A DNA stretch of 64,000 nt from Sitta carolinensis (taxonomy: Eukaryota; Chordata; Aves; Passeriformes; Sittidae): NCBI GenBank assembly GCA_032173965.1, contig JAVUNC010000006.1:20578370-20642369 (forward strand). Direction: 5' to 3'. Both the position numbers and the translations under genes were made by a program. Below are positions 22,998 to 35,868 of this stretch, piece by piece. Every line of letters starts with the position of its first letter. Position 1 is the first letter of the stretch. Below the pieces are notes generated by a model. That model worked only from the letters and a program-made list of their open reading frames with translations. It was not told the DNA's origin and ran no database searches.

Positions 22998-23078
22998 TTT
23001 AATGTGGATGTGGCACTTGGGGACGTGGTTTCGTGGTGGACAGGTCTTTTCCAACCTTAATTCTACAATTCTAAACCC
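22998..23078 (+). mobile_element. CR1 3' tail fragment
   Basis: TGGCACTTGGGGACGTGGTT then GGTCTTTTCCAACCTTAATT, a CR1 3' end of an older subfamily. Confidence 0.7.
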
Positions 23079-25231
23079 CAAATCCTTTAAACTGCAGCCA
23101 CTGGACTGTCAGTGCTGTTGCAAGGTGGCTGGAGATCAGGCTGCTGTATTATAAAACCTGCTGGGAACAGAAGATCAAAATCTTGCTAGAGAATATTTAT
23201 TAATTTTGGTGTTCCTCCTGGAATCAGGAGTGGGGCATTTTTCCTGTAAATGTTCAACAACACAGGAGATGTGTTTATGAAATGACCTTTGAGAGCAGCA
23301 CTCCTCTCCTGGCTATGATTCATAAACAGAAGACTTAATGAATTTATTTGGATTTTAAGCAGAAGCTGAGCCAAGTAATCATCCATTCAAATTAGCACTG
23401 CAGTATTTTCATAATTAAGTAAGAAAAAAAACCCCAAAAAGCTGAACAAGTCAACAGCAGTGAGGCTGGAGCTTCCTCCAGAAGAGTTTCTGCAGCCTTG
23501 GCTGAGTGAGAAGTGCTGAGGAACCCTCAAGTCTTTTGGGCCAGGACATTGCAAGGCCACATTTAAATGGATTTCCAGTCCTAAGGAGCAGCTGAGCTAC
23601 ATCCTGCTCTCCTCTTCCCTCCCAGGACTGAAATTCATCCTACAATAAAAAATTTCCTGTTTTCACACAGCAGAGGCACCAAGGGGTTGGTGTCACACCA
23701 TTCCCCACGTTCCCATCTTCTTCAGCCCCTCACCCTTCAACTCCAACTGCTCTTCCAAGGCTGGTGGGGAGAAGGTTGTGATTCTAAATCTCAAATTGAC
23801 AATGGGAGGGGTTGGCTCTGCTTTTAACCCCCACTGCCCCTGTTGAGAGGAGAAGCAGAGGAAGAGAGACAAAGTTCCCACTCTGGGGGCTTGTCCAATA
23901 TTTTATTTGAGTACGACACCCCCCATATCTTCATGTTTTGTGGGGTTTTTCCTCCCCATGGAGTTGATAATTTCATTTCCTCTAATATTAAGCACGAACC
24001 AAGCAAGCTGCTCTATTTCTTCTTGCATTTATCTTGCCAAGAGCAACCTTTGTGCTTGCTCAACATCAAGCTCAACCCTCCTTCACGTGGCACCAGTGAC
24101 TCTGTCCCATCCTGGGAATCCTAATTTTTTTTCAGTCCCTAAAAGAGCTGACATGAAGAGCCAAGGGCTGGGTGGTTGGTTTCTGAACAAGGCTGTCCTC
24201 TTTCAACAAACCAGTCACCCTCAGTGAGCTGGACTGCTCTGCTGATGAGCAATCCTATTTCAGCCAGCCTGCTGAAATCCTCCCTTGCCATCATTTCCAT
24301 GGGAAGCTTCTCCCTCTGGAGCTCTGGCTCAAGCCATGGGAGTCACCAGCGTGGAGCTTCACAAAAAACAAAATATCTTCCTGTCAGTGAGGGCAAGAAA
24401 AAGGATGAACTGCAGTGGAAATGTCACCTGAGGATTACAGACTTATCCCACCTCTTTAGGTAGATAAAGTCCTCTTTATCTAAAGTTTCTTCCCCATTTT
24501 CTTTTCTCCTCTCCATCTAAAAAGCAACTGTCCAAAAACCCTTCAGTTTAAATGCAACTGACTGAAGAATAATCTGTCCCAGAGCTGGGGGAGGACCAGC
24601 CTGACTCCAGCTTCCTTGATGGGAGAGATAATAGCCTGACACATGCTTTCAAGCAGTGATGAAAAGAAGGCTGTGACAATGTGAATTATGGCTGGTTTCC
24701 TCTCTTTTTATGGCTCAACATTGACCTTGGCTTCCAGGAGCCCTTCTGAACTCATAAGGAAAGAAAAATGGCAAGTTAAGAAACAATAATCCATTTTACT
24801 CTCATCTATCATGTCACATTTTTATGGTTTCATACTTCAGGATGGAGTTGAGCAACTGGAAAGTGTTGCACATGCCACCCAGGAGCTGGAAAATGCCTTC
24901 TCCCAAAGATAAGGAATTCTAGCAATTTGTACAGCTGATTAGCAAGCAATCTGCTTTGTGAGACTGAAAGTGTGCTAACTGTCAGAGCAGAGTAATTTGG
25001 AAGGAAAATCCATTCCTGGAGGAAATTCAATCAGATTTGCTCAGAGATGTGACATGTTAGAAGGAGTCCCCAAGGAAGATGGATTATTCAATGGAGTAGA
25101 AGTGAAACTGTTTAAAATATGTGATTGATGTGATCTGCCAAATGGTTTTTTACCTTCCCCCAGAACTGTGTGTATAATGTAATAACTAGGTTTATGTATT
25201 AAATATATTTATAATTTCATATAAACATATG

Positions 25232-25325
25232 ATTTGGGTTGGAAGGGATCTTAAAGCTCAGCTCATTCCAACCCCCTGCCATGGGCAGGGACACTTCCCA
25301 CTAGACCAGGTTGCTCAAAATTTAT
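25232..25325 (-). mobile_element. CR1 fragment
   Basis: GGGTTGGAAGGGATCTTAAA to CTAGACCAGGTTGCTCAAA. It lies about 210 bp downstream of the E6 donor. Confidence 0.85.
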
Positions 25326-25534
25326 TACAAACACAGAATTGCAATAAATAATAATCTATGAATACAACATTTTTACATATATGTACACACACTTCATCCA
25401 ACAGCCAAATTTTTCTGTTAAAATCATGTCTAGGGACATGGGAAAAAAAATAAAAGTAAGCAGAATGATTCACACTGCAGGTGTATTTTTACAGCAAGGA
25501 GAAAATTCAGTAGAAACCTCTTAACCATACATAC

Positions 25535-25610
25535 CTTAAATTTTAAGACAGGTGGTTTTGATATGGTGGATGCCTTTAACTCATGTAACCTCTCTTCTAT
25601 CTCTCTCAAC
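25535..25610 (-). CDS. DDHD1: DDHD1 coding exon E6 (short linker exon)
   Basis: The exon is 76 bp: one base completing an Arg codon plus 25 codons, beginning LREIEERLHELK and ending VLKFK in phase 0. The acceptor is TATTTTCCAG and the donor AAG|GTATGT. It links the lipase core to the DDHD domain with a short charged helix. DDHD2 and SEC23IP carry a SAM domain in this position, so its absence here supports the DDHD1 call. The exon was recognised by reading the splice sites and the frame left open by E5 and E7. Confidence 0.92.
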
Positions 25611-26691
25611 CTGGAAAATAGAGATCTTTCTGAGATCCAATATAAAATGCAGCTTTAACCTCTCTGATCCAAACAGGCATTCCTGTGGGCTCCAACAGTT
25701 TTTGTCTGTTGGGAAAAGAGAGTGATGGGGTCAGTATTTCCTGCAGCAGCTCAATTAAGAATCAATGTCTGTCAAATCCTGTTTCTCTGGCCACAGAAGG
25801 AATCAATCAAGACATGACAATTCCCCTGCTCCCCACCCCAAGCATCTGCCCACCCTCCTTCCTCAGGAGTGGCTGATTCACCTCCTGTTTCCTTGGTGAT
25901 TTTACAGCCAAATCACCTGCTTTATTTTGTTTTAAACCTCCCCCCCCCCAAAAAAAAAAAAAAATAACAACAAAGCCACAGGAAATGGTCTGGGCATTAT
26001 AGAGTTTTGTATGGAGGTGGAATTTCTGGAGGATGGTGTCCCACCCTTTCAACTCCCATGAAAAAAGGTTGTCCACCTGCTTTTCTAGTTGGCCTGAATT
26101 TAAAAAGCAGCTACAATAGAAAACACACATATGGATGGGTGAAACTGTTCCCAGTCCCAGTAAATTCCAGAGCTTACAGGATGTCAGCAGTTTATTTTCC
26201 ATCATTTCACACTGAACTGCTCTCTGAAAGGAAAGCCACTCTTTCTGTGCAGAAGTGTCAGTGTCAAATGATATTTCGGATTTCCGTGGAAGCATTTCAG
26301 AGGATGCCTAAGGAGCTGGAGCCCCAGTGTCTAAATGGCCATTTCTCCCTGATTATATGTTTGTGATGTGCCAGAAGGGTCAACTTATCACTGCAACATT
26401 TCATTAGGTTTCTAAACTTCCCTTTTCACAGAAATCCTGCACTTAGTCCAGCCCTGCAGCTGGCAGAGACATCCTGCACCCATCCCTAGTGACACAGCTC
26501 CTGACTCCCACCACAGCAGGGCTGCTGCTCTGTTAATGCTTCCCAAGCACCACCAAATGCTCAGACTGCTTTCAGGAAGGAACCAAAAACCTGTGGTTCA
26601 TGATTTGTCATGTCCCACTTGAACGACTGAAGCTGCTAATTCTAGATTCTCTAATGGGCGCCTCAGAGGACCACGACATCCCCAGCCCTGG

Positions 26692-27137
26692 TGATGCCTT
26701 AAGTTTTTAACTTTTATATTTTTTAGATTCTGTGCTGTTTTGGTGGGTAGTTTTAGGTTTCATATTAAGTGCTACTAAGCTCTCTTCTCAAAGCAGATAA
26801 ACAAAACAATTCCTTCTCTAGTTTGGCACCAAGGACAACTTTCAGGCCCGAGAACAAAAACAAAGTGAAGTGAGAAGAAAAGCAAAGAGGATGGAGCTTC
26901 AGAACCTGAAGCTGTGGTTGGACAATTGATTCCAATATGCAAATGGACCAAAACTTATAAAAGGTGGGACCTCGTGGTCAGTTGTCCATTTTGTGATCAT
27001 TTTGGGTTTGTCTTGGGTGTGGTCTGGCTGGACTCTTGTGCTGCCCAGCTGTACCCAGTGAGGCCTTTTAATAAACCCCTGCTTTATCCTTTTGCTCTGC
27101 CTGCTCTCTGTTCCAGGTCAGCCTCCAGAAGGCATCA
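26692..27137 (+). mobile_element. Solo LTR, family B, with perfect 9-bp terminal inverted repeats
   Basis: It starts TGATGCCTT and ends AAGGCATCA, a perfect inverted pair, and is flanked by CTGG on both sides (26688-26691 and 27138-27141). The 4-bp duplication suggests an ERV1-type element. A TATAAAA at 26956-26962 and AATAAA at 27070-27075 mark U3 and R. It lies about 300 bp from exon E5, antisense to DDHD1, with a CR1 fragment in between. Confidence 0.88.
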
Positions 27138-27147
27138 CTGGAAGAGT

Positions 27148-27273
27148 CCAAGGCCAGGTTGGATGAGACTTGGGAGCAACCTGGGCTAGGGGAAGCTGTC
27201 CCTGCCCATGGCAGGGGGTTGGAACTGAAAGATCTCAAAGGTCCCTTCCAACCCAAACCGCTCCAGGAGTCTG
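27148..27273 (+). mobile_element. CR1 fragment with 3' tail
   Basis: AAGGCCAGGTTGGATGAGAC to CCCTTCCAACCCAAACCGCT, right after the family B LTR and 160 bp from exon E5. Confidence 0.85.
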
Positions 27274-27434
27274 TGGATTCAGAGCTCCCCATGCCTGCCC
27301 AGTGCTGTGCTTAGCTTTTACCACCCAGCCCCAGCAGCAGAACAGCAGCCAGCAAAGCTACCAGCCCTGGAGGGTTCTGGAAACACCCCAAGGGATGTGG
27401 TTATCTCCCCTGACCCTGGGAGCTGGGACGGTAC

Positions 27435-27697
27435 CGTTGTTTGGTTACGTAGAGCTCCTCCAGCAAACGCTGCTCCTCGTAGCTCATCCAACGCTCTTCC
27501 AGCTCCTCCTCCTCCTTCTGCAGCAGCTGCTCGTAGAGCCTGACTGGATTCCAGCCTGTCATGATGTCATAGGTGATGACACAGCCCAGAGAGTGGGACA
27601 CGATGGACACCTTCCCTCCCTTCTCCTCGAACTCCGGGTTGCGGGAGCAGAAGAGGGAGTAGAGGCGGTTCAGCTCCTGCTGCAGCCCCTTCACCAG
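27435..27697 (-). CDS. DDHD1: DDHD1 coding exon E5 (catalytic serine, SHSLG)
   Basis: The exon is 263 bp: 87 complete codons plus two bases of an Arg codon. It begins LVKGLQQELNRLY and carries KVSIVSHSLGCVITYD. The Ser of SHSLG, at exon residue 36 (codon about 27590-27592), is the predicted nucleophile and corresponds to the human active-site Ser537 (from memory). The acceptor is TTCTTGACACAG; the donor is CAACG|GTACCG, weaker than its neighbours. The second half holds an acidic stretch (KEEEELEERW) that should be helical. A complete solo LTR ends about 300 bp downstream in the intron. Confidence 0.97.
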
Positions 27698-27699
27698 CT

Positions 27700-30600
27700 G
27701 TGTCAAGAAGGGGAGGAGAGAGAGTTTAGGATCAACACCTCGTTGCTCCAGCTGATGTTCAGGAATGGTCCCACCCTGCACTGACCCGTTCCTGTTAGAT
27801 CAGGCTGGGAGGATGAGCTCAACCCCAAAGCCAGCAGCATCCGCCGGGCTGATGGTCCCTGGCTCCAGAGGCTCATCCTGCCCTCCTGAGCCACCAGCAG
27901 CCACCACACAGGACACTGGAGACCCTAAAACAGCTGCACTGCATGGCCCAAGGCAGCAAAGTGAAATAAAGCCTTCCAAAAAATGGCAGCTGGGCCTGAA
28001 ACACTGAACAGCCCCCTGTGAGGTGAGCAACACCTGGATTTCACTGGCACGACGGTGGTTGTTGGCACAGGGGTGTTTATTTCCCTCCTTGCTGGATTCT
28101 CTTCCATTTTCTGCAGCACTGCATTGAGCATTCCTCTTGTATCAAGAGGTTCAGCTGCTTTGTTTTTATTTTAGGACGGTGGAAGGAGCCTGAGCCACCT
28201 GGAATAAACTCACATCTCTGCCCTAACCTTGGCATCACCCTGCTAACAGCTCATACCCCCTTCTCCCTTTGTCACTGAGAGAAACAGGGACTGGGAAGAG
28301 AGAAATCCCCTAAAATGGATGTGCTCAGACACTGCAGTGAGAGCCTGGATGGGCTCTGGATGGAAAACATCCTCAAATTGCTTTTGGGTCTCAGTAAAGT
28401 AGGCTAGAACTCATCAGGCCTTCCACTCTCCTCCTGGCTGAAAGGAGAGGCAGCTTCCTGTCCTCCTTCCCTTCCTACACCTGCTGGAAATTATTCCCAA
28501 GGAATCAGAATGAAATGATGCTGGTAAAAAATAAAAAAGCCTCATCTCAGGTAAGAGGATGGTACAGGAGGAAAAAAGGATAAAAAAGAGACAAACACAG
28601 CCAGAATTCAAACATTTGATATAAACAGTGCTTAAAAAACCCCAGTTTTCTGGTTATAGGTTTCCAGGAGGGATTTTTGGGGAAAAGCAGGAGTTCAACA
28701 TGGTTCTTAAACATCACAGGCTAATCCTATAGTACAAAACCCAGCAATAAATAAATAAATGTTGGCCCTATGTTCATGAAGTCTCTGAGAAGCTTATCTG
28801 CTCCAAACCCCACACTGTAGGATAAAAAGGTACAGCTTCCCAGAAAGTGTTTTAGAGAGAAACACTGGAAACCATGAGATTTGGGAACTGGCCAAATACC
28901 AAAAGAAAAAAATTAAAAAAAAAAAAGAAAAAAGAAAAGCAGCTTTGCCTGTGAACCTCAGCATGGAAACTGAGCAATGCTTCCAGGCTGTGGCAGGGAG
29001 GAGGACAAACAAGAGAGTGCAAATCATTCCCTTGTTAGCAACGGGAAATTAAAGCCATGGAACATATAATTTCGACATGATTTTTCAAGAGCCTGAGTCA
29101 TTACTGAATATAAATATGAATGGCACCAGAAGTGCCAGTGTTTGATACACATTTTACTGAGTGAGAATCCACACAACAAACCCTCTGCCTGAAGCACTGT
29201 GAAATGATTAACAGAGCCTTGCAGCAGCTTGGGGAAAGGAGTATCAGAACACCCCTTTTCAAGTATTTCTGACTGTGATGCTGCCTCTTCTTCCATTTGG
29301 GTCTACACAGACTGTGGGCACAAATTTTCACACATGAACACACAGGCAAGAGCTGGAACTGAAAATGTCAATCAGGAAGAGCTGTGGCTGGCTGGTATTT
29401 TCTCCATTTAAAAAGGTTTTGATTAAAACCCACAACAAAATAGCAAGAATCAGTTGAAATCAAAGTGTTTGGGGATTCCTGCCAGGAATGGGTAAAAAAT
29501 CTTCTGGCATCGTGGCATTTCCATTATAAAGATCTGATCTTGCAATCTGAGGGCATAAAATTGGAAAATCCTGGTTGGACACTGAGTCCAGCCCTGGTTT
29601 TAATCCTCCTCTTCATTAAAAACTTGTTACTGGGAAGTCAGGCACAAACATGGCCATCACTAAGAAGTGGTTCACCGATTTCCAAATAGCTGCACACCTG
29701 TAATTTTGCAGACCAGAGTCCAAACACTGAATTCAACCAAATTATCTGCTGGAGATGATTGCTAAACTCCAAATCCCTCAGGTAATTGTGGAGTGGAAGG
29801 GCTGCTGTGGGAAAGGCTCCAGATTTCCAGGCACTGTGAATGGTCAGGGAGCACTTATGCATGCTGGTGTCCTGCCAGTCCTAAGATTAGAAACTGAACC
29901 TTTGTGGTGCAGAGTAAGAAAAAAAAAAAAACAACAAAAAAACCAAAAAGAAAACGAATATTCATTTGAAGTCCCAGCTTAAAACCTGTTTGGGTCAGCA
30001 GTATATGAAGTTAAGGTAATATTTATTTGGAGGATGGAACTAGATGATGTTTAAGGTCCCTTCCAATCTAAGCTGTTCTATGATTTAATCCTGATTTGCT
30101 TTCTTAGTCTTAAAAAGCATAAAATATTCCAACTTGTGAAAGAAAAGTTTGGTGTGAACGGGGTTTTAGTCCAGTAAATGCAACAAGATCTGCTTTCAAA
30201 TCTTTATAGTTCCAGCTTGCTATGTCCTAAAAATCCACGTAAAAATATCTTCTAAAGACACTAAGTGGCTTTATATTGCCTAAAATCAGTGAATTTTTTT
30301 GTTGCATTTAAACATGAAAAACATGACAGCCTATCAAATTTTCTCTCCTAAATGGCATTGCTATAATAAATTTTTTAAGAGCTGATCTTTTTATGCACAG
30401 CTTGTCTTCCTACTCCCTCTAAAAGGTCTTAATTAAAGGTTTGCTATTAAAACCAAATAAAACAACAGCTCCCTCCTCAGCCTCCCAAACCCAGGACATC
30501 CCAGTGGATGCTCCAGGTCTGCCTCTCATGGTTGGGTTACAGGCAATGGGTGCCAGCTTCTCCTGCTCCCAGGGCACCTCCATCCAAGGAATTCCTTGGA

Positions 30601-31259
30601 ATTCCCTTCAGCACTCATCAAGGAATTCCTGCTGAAATCAGCCCCTTCCCCACTGGTTTCCCTGCTGCTCCTGCCAGCCCCAAACCTCAGCAGCTGTTGA
30701 GGATCTATTGTGTGCTTGGGCAGCACCTGCCTGGAAACAGGAGAGCAGGAATCACCCCAAAACATCCCTGGAATGGTGGGAATAGTGGAATGCAGCGTGA
30801 CCAGACTCCCCTCTCTCTTTCCAACTCCCCTCTTCCATCCTCCCTCCCAGCTCCCAGCTCATTCTGGGGACAGTGGGAGCTGTTTCTCCATCCCAGGCCT
30901 CCCTAGGAACCTCTAGGGATTCCCTGAGTTTCTGCTCATCCCATTTTACACCTCCTAAGGCTTCTCCTGCAGACCAGGCAAGCTCAAATACCTCACAAAA
31001 GAATAAAAGAGGCAGCAGTCATTGAGTTGATGTTTCTCCCTGTCAGCTGCTCTGCTCCATCACCTCCATCCCTTGCAGGGGCAGCAGGGGAATGCAGCAC
31101 CTTTACCTGTCTGTTTCTGAGCAGATCAAGCACTGCAACCAAGGAACAGCTCCTATTCCTTCCAGAAAAGCTGTCTCAAATCCCAAACTCCCAGCTGGAC
31201 CCTCCTACCTCGGTGCTCATTCAGCATCAGCCTGAGGACACTGAAATATTCCAAAGAAA
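27700..31259. other. DDHD1 intron interior; no exon seen
   Basis: AT-moderate intron sequence with one CR1 tail (30025-30090), an A-rich stretch near 29917-29945, and no conserved open frame. Confidence 0.6.
30025..30090 (+). mobile_element. CR1 3' tail fragment
   Basis: ACTAGATGATGTTTAAGGTC then AAGCTGTTCTATGATT. Confidence 0.8.
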
Positions 31260-31527
31260 GGGTATGGGGTGACAGGACACAGGGAACGGCTTCCCAGTGA
31301 TAGAGGGGAATATAGATGGGAGATTGGAGAGGAATTCCTGGCTGGGAGGGTGGGGAAAGGCTGGGATGGAATTCCCAGAGCAGCTGTGGCTGCTCCTGGA
31401 TCACTGGAATGCCCCAGGCCAGGCTGGACAGGGTTTGGAGCAGCCTGGGATAGTGGAAAATGTCCCTGCCTTGGAATGAGATGGGCTTTAAGATCCCTTC
31501 CAACCCAAACCCTTCCGAGATTCTCTC
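31260..31527 (+). mobile_element. CR1 fragment with 3' tail
   Basis: GGGGTGACAGGACACAGGGA to CAACCCAAACCCTTCCGAGA. Confidence 0.9.
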
Positions 31528-32130
31528 TCTTTATCAGCTGAAGTTTTGCCAATAAATCCTCCTTGCAGGAAACTCAAGCCTGCAGGATCGAGTTGCTCAG
31601 AAGGCAGCAGCTCATATTCAGATTAAGTGAGGTTAAAAGCTCCCTGCTCCTCCAGAAACCAAATTAAAGGCAGAGGAAGGAATGGCCTTTCTGCACATTC
31701 AGAGGGAGCTGGTTTGAGGGCCATGCAATTCCAGGGGGAAGCCAAAAACCAGAGTGCTGACCAAGGAGGCTGGACTTGATGAGGCCAAAAATGTCCTTTC
31801 CTTCCCCAGCTATGTGCCTGCCTGGCACATGGCTTCCAAGAAATCAAAAAATAACAGCCTGTCCCATCCATCCAGGAATCCTGGTGGCACAGGCCTGGGT
31901 TTTGTAAAGACAAGATGGGGACTCTGAGTCAGGTGACACCGCCTTGTCACCTCAGGCTGGAGAACACTGATAAAAAGGGCACCAGAATTATGGCTTTTAT
32001 CACCTCCTGGGTGTTGGACAAGCCTGAACTGCTGGATCATGATGGGAACAATAAATTGTGGGAGGAGTAAAACATCCAGAGCTGCTGCCTATTAGTGTGG
32101 AGCATCCTGTGCTGGGCTGGAAAAATCCAA

Positions 32131-32232
32131 ACCTCTAAATTCCAGCATCCTAAACAACTGTTCAACCTCTGAATTCCAGCACCCCAAAGAGCTGTTCAAC
32201 CTCTAAATTCCAGCACCCCAAAGAGCTGTTCA
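32131..32232. repeat. 34-bp unit repeated three times
   Basis: Unit ACCTCTAAATTCCAGCACCC followed by CAAAGAGCTGTTCA. The first unit differs at a few bases; units 2 and 3 differ at one. Confidence 0.9.
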
Positions 32233-33597
32233 ACCTCCTCTGAGGAAAAGCAGCCTTGAAGACACCAGCATAAATAAGCATGGACAGCATGTTCCTGGCA
32301 AAGCAGAAGGAAATTGGGATGTGTGTGTGGACAAACACCAAGGAGAATCACAACTCCATCCCCTGATCCTTTTTGTGGGCAGTTGGCTGTGGTCTGAAGG
32401 GGCTTTTCAGTACACACAAAATTACCAGTGTAGAAAATGACATTTTCCTCTCAATAGCCAAGAAATGAGGTTTTTTTTTTTCCCAAGCAAACAAGGAGCA
32501 CAAAACCCTGCAGGCACCTGAGCACAGCAGTAACACAGAGCTTGAGTGCTGCTCCTTCCTCTGTGCTGTCTCCACAGGATCCTCACCCACTGGACAATCC
32601 TTCCACATGAACAACCCATGAAAAAGAAAACAAGAGACCTTTGGAAAGGGAGTGCAGGACACCTGAGCTCTGCAGCCTGAAGAGCAGGAGTGTTTTTCTG
32701 CGGCTTTGTGGGCCAGGAACGTGAAGGAGATCTGGGGAGGGGCGAGCTCTGCAAGCAGCTCTCTGCAAATGTCTGGAGAACTTCAGGAGAAAAGTGCAAA
32801 CCTGTTTGAAATTCAGCCAGCAGGCCACGGGGAGTGTGAGCCAGCTGGAGGGGGAAGAGCGTCCCTGGAAGGCAAGGGAGCAGCTGCAGCTCAAGGGAGG
32901 ATTGGGAAGGGGGGGAAAAGTGAAGATGAGGAGGTTTTGCTCCACGTGGCCCAGCAGAACGTGCCAGCAGAGCTGGTGAGGCTGCTGACCCCCCAGGAGA
33001 CAAGAGCTGTCACATTCCCTGATGGAATCACTGAGGGATGCCAGGGGAGTGTCACAACAACAGATGAGAGGCCAGAATGTGGCTGGGGAACAGATGGGGA
33101 GGGCTCTGTCTCTTAGGGATGATACAGAAAAAGGAGCTGTGGATCTGCCTGAGTCTCTCTCCCAGGACCCCTCTTGCTGTTGAAAGCTGAGTGTAACCCA
33201 TTTTTTACAAGTCACTGAGCTCAAGATGAAGTTTAGTTCAGGCACAGCCACTAATCCATCACTTTATAAAGCTGAGAATACATTCAAGGGCAATCAGTTT
33301 AATTAAACCAGCCATGGAAGTGCTGCCAAGCAGCTCCTTCACTATTAGGACATGCAAAACCACTCCTGAAATAGTCTCAGCTCAAAATTTCCTGATTCCC
33401 ATCTTGTATTCAAACACACCTGAACCAGCTGCCTTTTATTGCTGAAAGGAGTGCACACAAGAATGGTTTCCACTGCAAAACAACCCAAGAGGGATGAAAG
33501 CTCTGGTGAAAGTTAATACCTGTCCCAAATTTCAAGAGGTTAGTCATTAATTCTCCTTTTAAATATGTGTATAATGGCAAACCATGAAGCCATTCCA

Positions 33598-33697
33598 AGG
33601 TCTGAGCAACCTGTTCTAGTGGAAGATGTCCCTGCCCATGATAATGGAATGAGATTATCCTTAATATCCCTTCCCACATAAACTATTCCATGATTCC
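33598..33697 (+). mobile_element. CR1 3' fragment
   Basis: GAGCAACCTGTTCTAGTGGA to AACTATTCCATGATTCC. Confidence 0.8.
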
Positions 33698-34666
33698 AAG
33701 GTGGACAGTGAAGTTTCTCCACTTCTATACTGCAATATTTGCACTAAATCCTTAGAAATCTTGGGATGGTGGATGTAAATTATATTTATCCTGCACTAAA
33801 GGTATTTTCTGCAAAGACATATATCAATAATTTACAGAATTAAAATTAGCCTGCAAGTAAGTACAGAGAAGATCAGCAAAAAAAAAAAAAAAAAAGGTAT
33901 AAGGAAGGTGACAACTCTGAATTTACTATGCAACAATTAGTCTTTCAGATCTCTGTTGCCACCATTTATTATTAAAGAAATATGAAGCTACAGTGACACA
34001 GATGTGACACAAAGTCACCCAGTGAGGACATTAAACCCCAGATTACCTTACCACAGATGGACCAGTGAGGTCAGGGGCAGCATGTGAAATGACTGCTCAT
34101 TTAGAAACAGGCCTGATGTGCATCAGAATATCAATTTATTGCTTTTTTCTTACATCTGGGTAACGTTTGAAGAGGGATTTGGTACAGAGGAGGACAGAGC
34201 ACAGCTCTCTCCCACAAAACCAGCCCAGCTGGATCTGCTGGCTGCAGTCTGAGCCCAGACTGGGATGTTCATGGGGCTCTGCTGAATTATTCATGCCTGT
34301 CTGGTATCACATCACATGCCACAAGTCAGAGGCACCTTTTGGATATTCTCCTGCCAGGCTGGAGAAGAAACAAGAGCTGAAATCAGAGAGGGGCTCAGCC
34401 AGCAGGCTCTGGGAGGGCTCAGCTGAGGGATCCAGTGCTCCTGGGGCTCTCCTGTGACACTCACAGGACAAGGCTCCTGCCCCTGCTTTGCCTCGTGCAA
34501 ACTCCTTAGTGAGCTGATTAAAGGGTGGTCAGGAGCTTTAAATGAGGAGTTGTGATATTTTTATGCTGGGGAAAACACTTAAAAGGGGAAAGCAAACTCC
34601 CACCCAAGCACCTGGGTGCCCACAGGGCTCTGGGCTGCACCCCTGGCTCTGGGGGGACAGGGTCTG

Positions 34667-34998
34667 TGTACTCTGGTTTTCCAGGCTTGCAGCTTCTGAG
34701 TTTCCAAAACTCTCTGTTTTCCTGATGTTTTGGGTTTCTGGAGCTTGTTCCCACAGCCTGAACACAAACATCAGGTTTTGTTTCTGTAACAAAAACTCAT
34801 GTTTGGAATTCTTCCTGTGGGACTTTCATTGATGTCCCTCTGGTTTGGCCAATGTGGGTGAAGAGTTCTGTTGCTCTCTCACCAATCACACTGGCCTGTG
34901 GAAAATGTATAAAAAGAAAGGCATTGTTTGAATAAACTGAGTCAGACTGAACTCTCCAAGCTGTTTGGAGAAAATTTTGTGTCGTGTTTTATTCGACA
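34667..34998 (+). mobile_element. Solo LTR, family C copy 1
   Basis: It begins TGTACTCTGGTTTTCC, has two CCAAT boxes (near 34850 and 34882), TATAAAAA at 34908, AATAAA at 34931, and ends near TTCGACA. It is clearly related to 37379-37725 and 45515-45858. Flanks GGTCTG and GGTTCTG are only roughly duplicated, so the 3' edge is uncertain. It is antisense to DDHD1, in the intron between E4 and E5. Confidence 0.8.
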
Positions 34999-35059
34999 GG
35001 TTCTGTCCCTGCCTGGGGCACAGCAGAGCCCACCTGGGATCCTCTGCCACCTCTGGGAC

Positions 35060-35868
35060 CCCAACAGCAGAGGAAGCTGCTGGACAGGGTCCAGAGGAGG
35101 CTTGGAGAGAGCTCCAGGGCTGGAGCCAGGCTGGGAGAGCTGGAGGGGCTCACCTGGAGAGGAGGAGAATCCAGGGAGAGCTCAGAGCCTGGAGGGGTCC
35201 AGGAGTGCTGGGGAGGGACTGGGGACAAGGGATGGGGGACAGCACCCAGGGAATGGATGGAACTGCCAGAGGGGAGATTGGGAATTGGGAATTCCTGGCT
35301 GGAGAAGGGCAGGGACAAAGCCAGGAGAGCATCCCAGAAAAACACCAAATAGGAGAATCTGGGACTGAGGAGAAGCAGAGCCAGGAAATGTTTGTGTGGG
35401 AAATCTGGGGTTGGAGCAAGGAGTGTCCATGAAAAAGTGAAATAAATCTTTGTAGTTAAAGCTATTATTGGGAAGGGCTCAGGAAATTATTGCGGGCTGG
35501 AGCCTGGAGAGGAAGTGCTCCAGGGAGACATCTAGAGCCTGGAGTGGTCCAGGAGAGCTGGGAGGGGATGGGGACAAGGGAAGTGTGGGGGAGAGCAGCA
35601 CAAACAGCACAGGGAATGGATGGGAACTGCCAGAGAGCAGGGATGGGTGGGATTGGGAAGGAATTCCTGGGTGGGAGGGTGGGGAAGGGCTGGGCTGGAA
35701 TTCCCAGAGCAGCTGTGGCTGCCCCTGAATCCCTGGAGGTGTCCAAGGCCAGGCTGGACAGGGCTTGGAGCAGCCTGGAATGGTGAAAAGTGTCCCTGCC
35801 CATGGTTGGGGTGTTTTTTCTGGATGGTTGTTCAGTTCCCTTCCAACCCAAACCAAGCTGGGATTCTG
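35060..35868 (+). mobile_element. Composite: CR1 piece, 180-bp spacer, CR1 piece (copy 1)
   Basis: A CR1 internal piece (35060-35310) is followed by about 180 bp that includes AGGAAATGTTTGTGTGGGAA and GAAATAAATCTTTGTAGTTA, then by a CR1 piece with its 3' tail (35490-35868). The same order recurs at 56060-56955. Confidence 0.8.
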
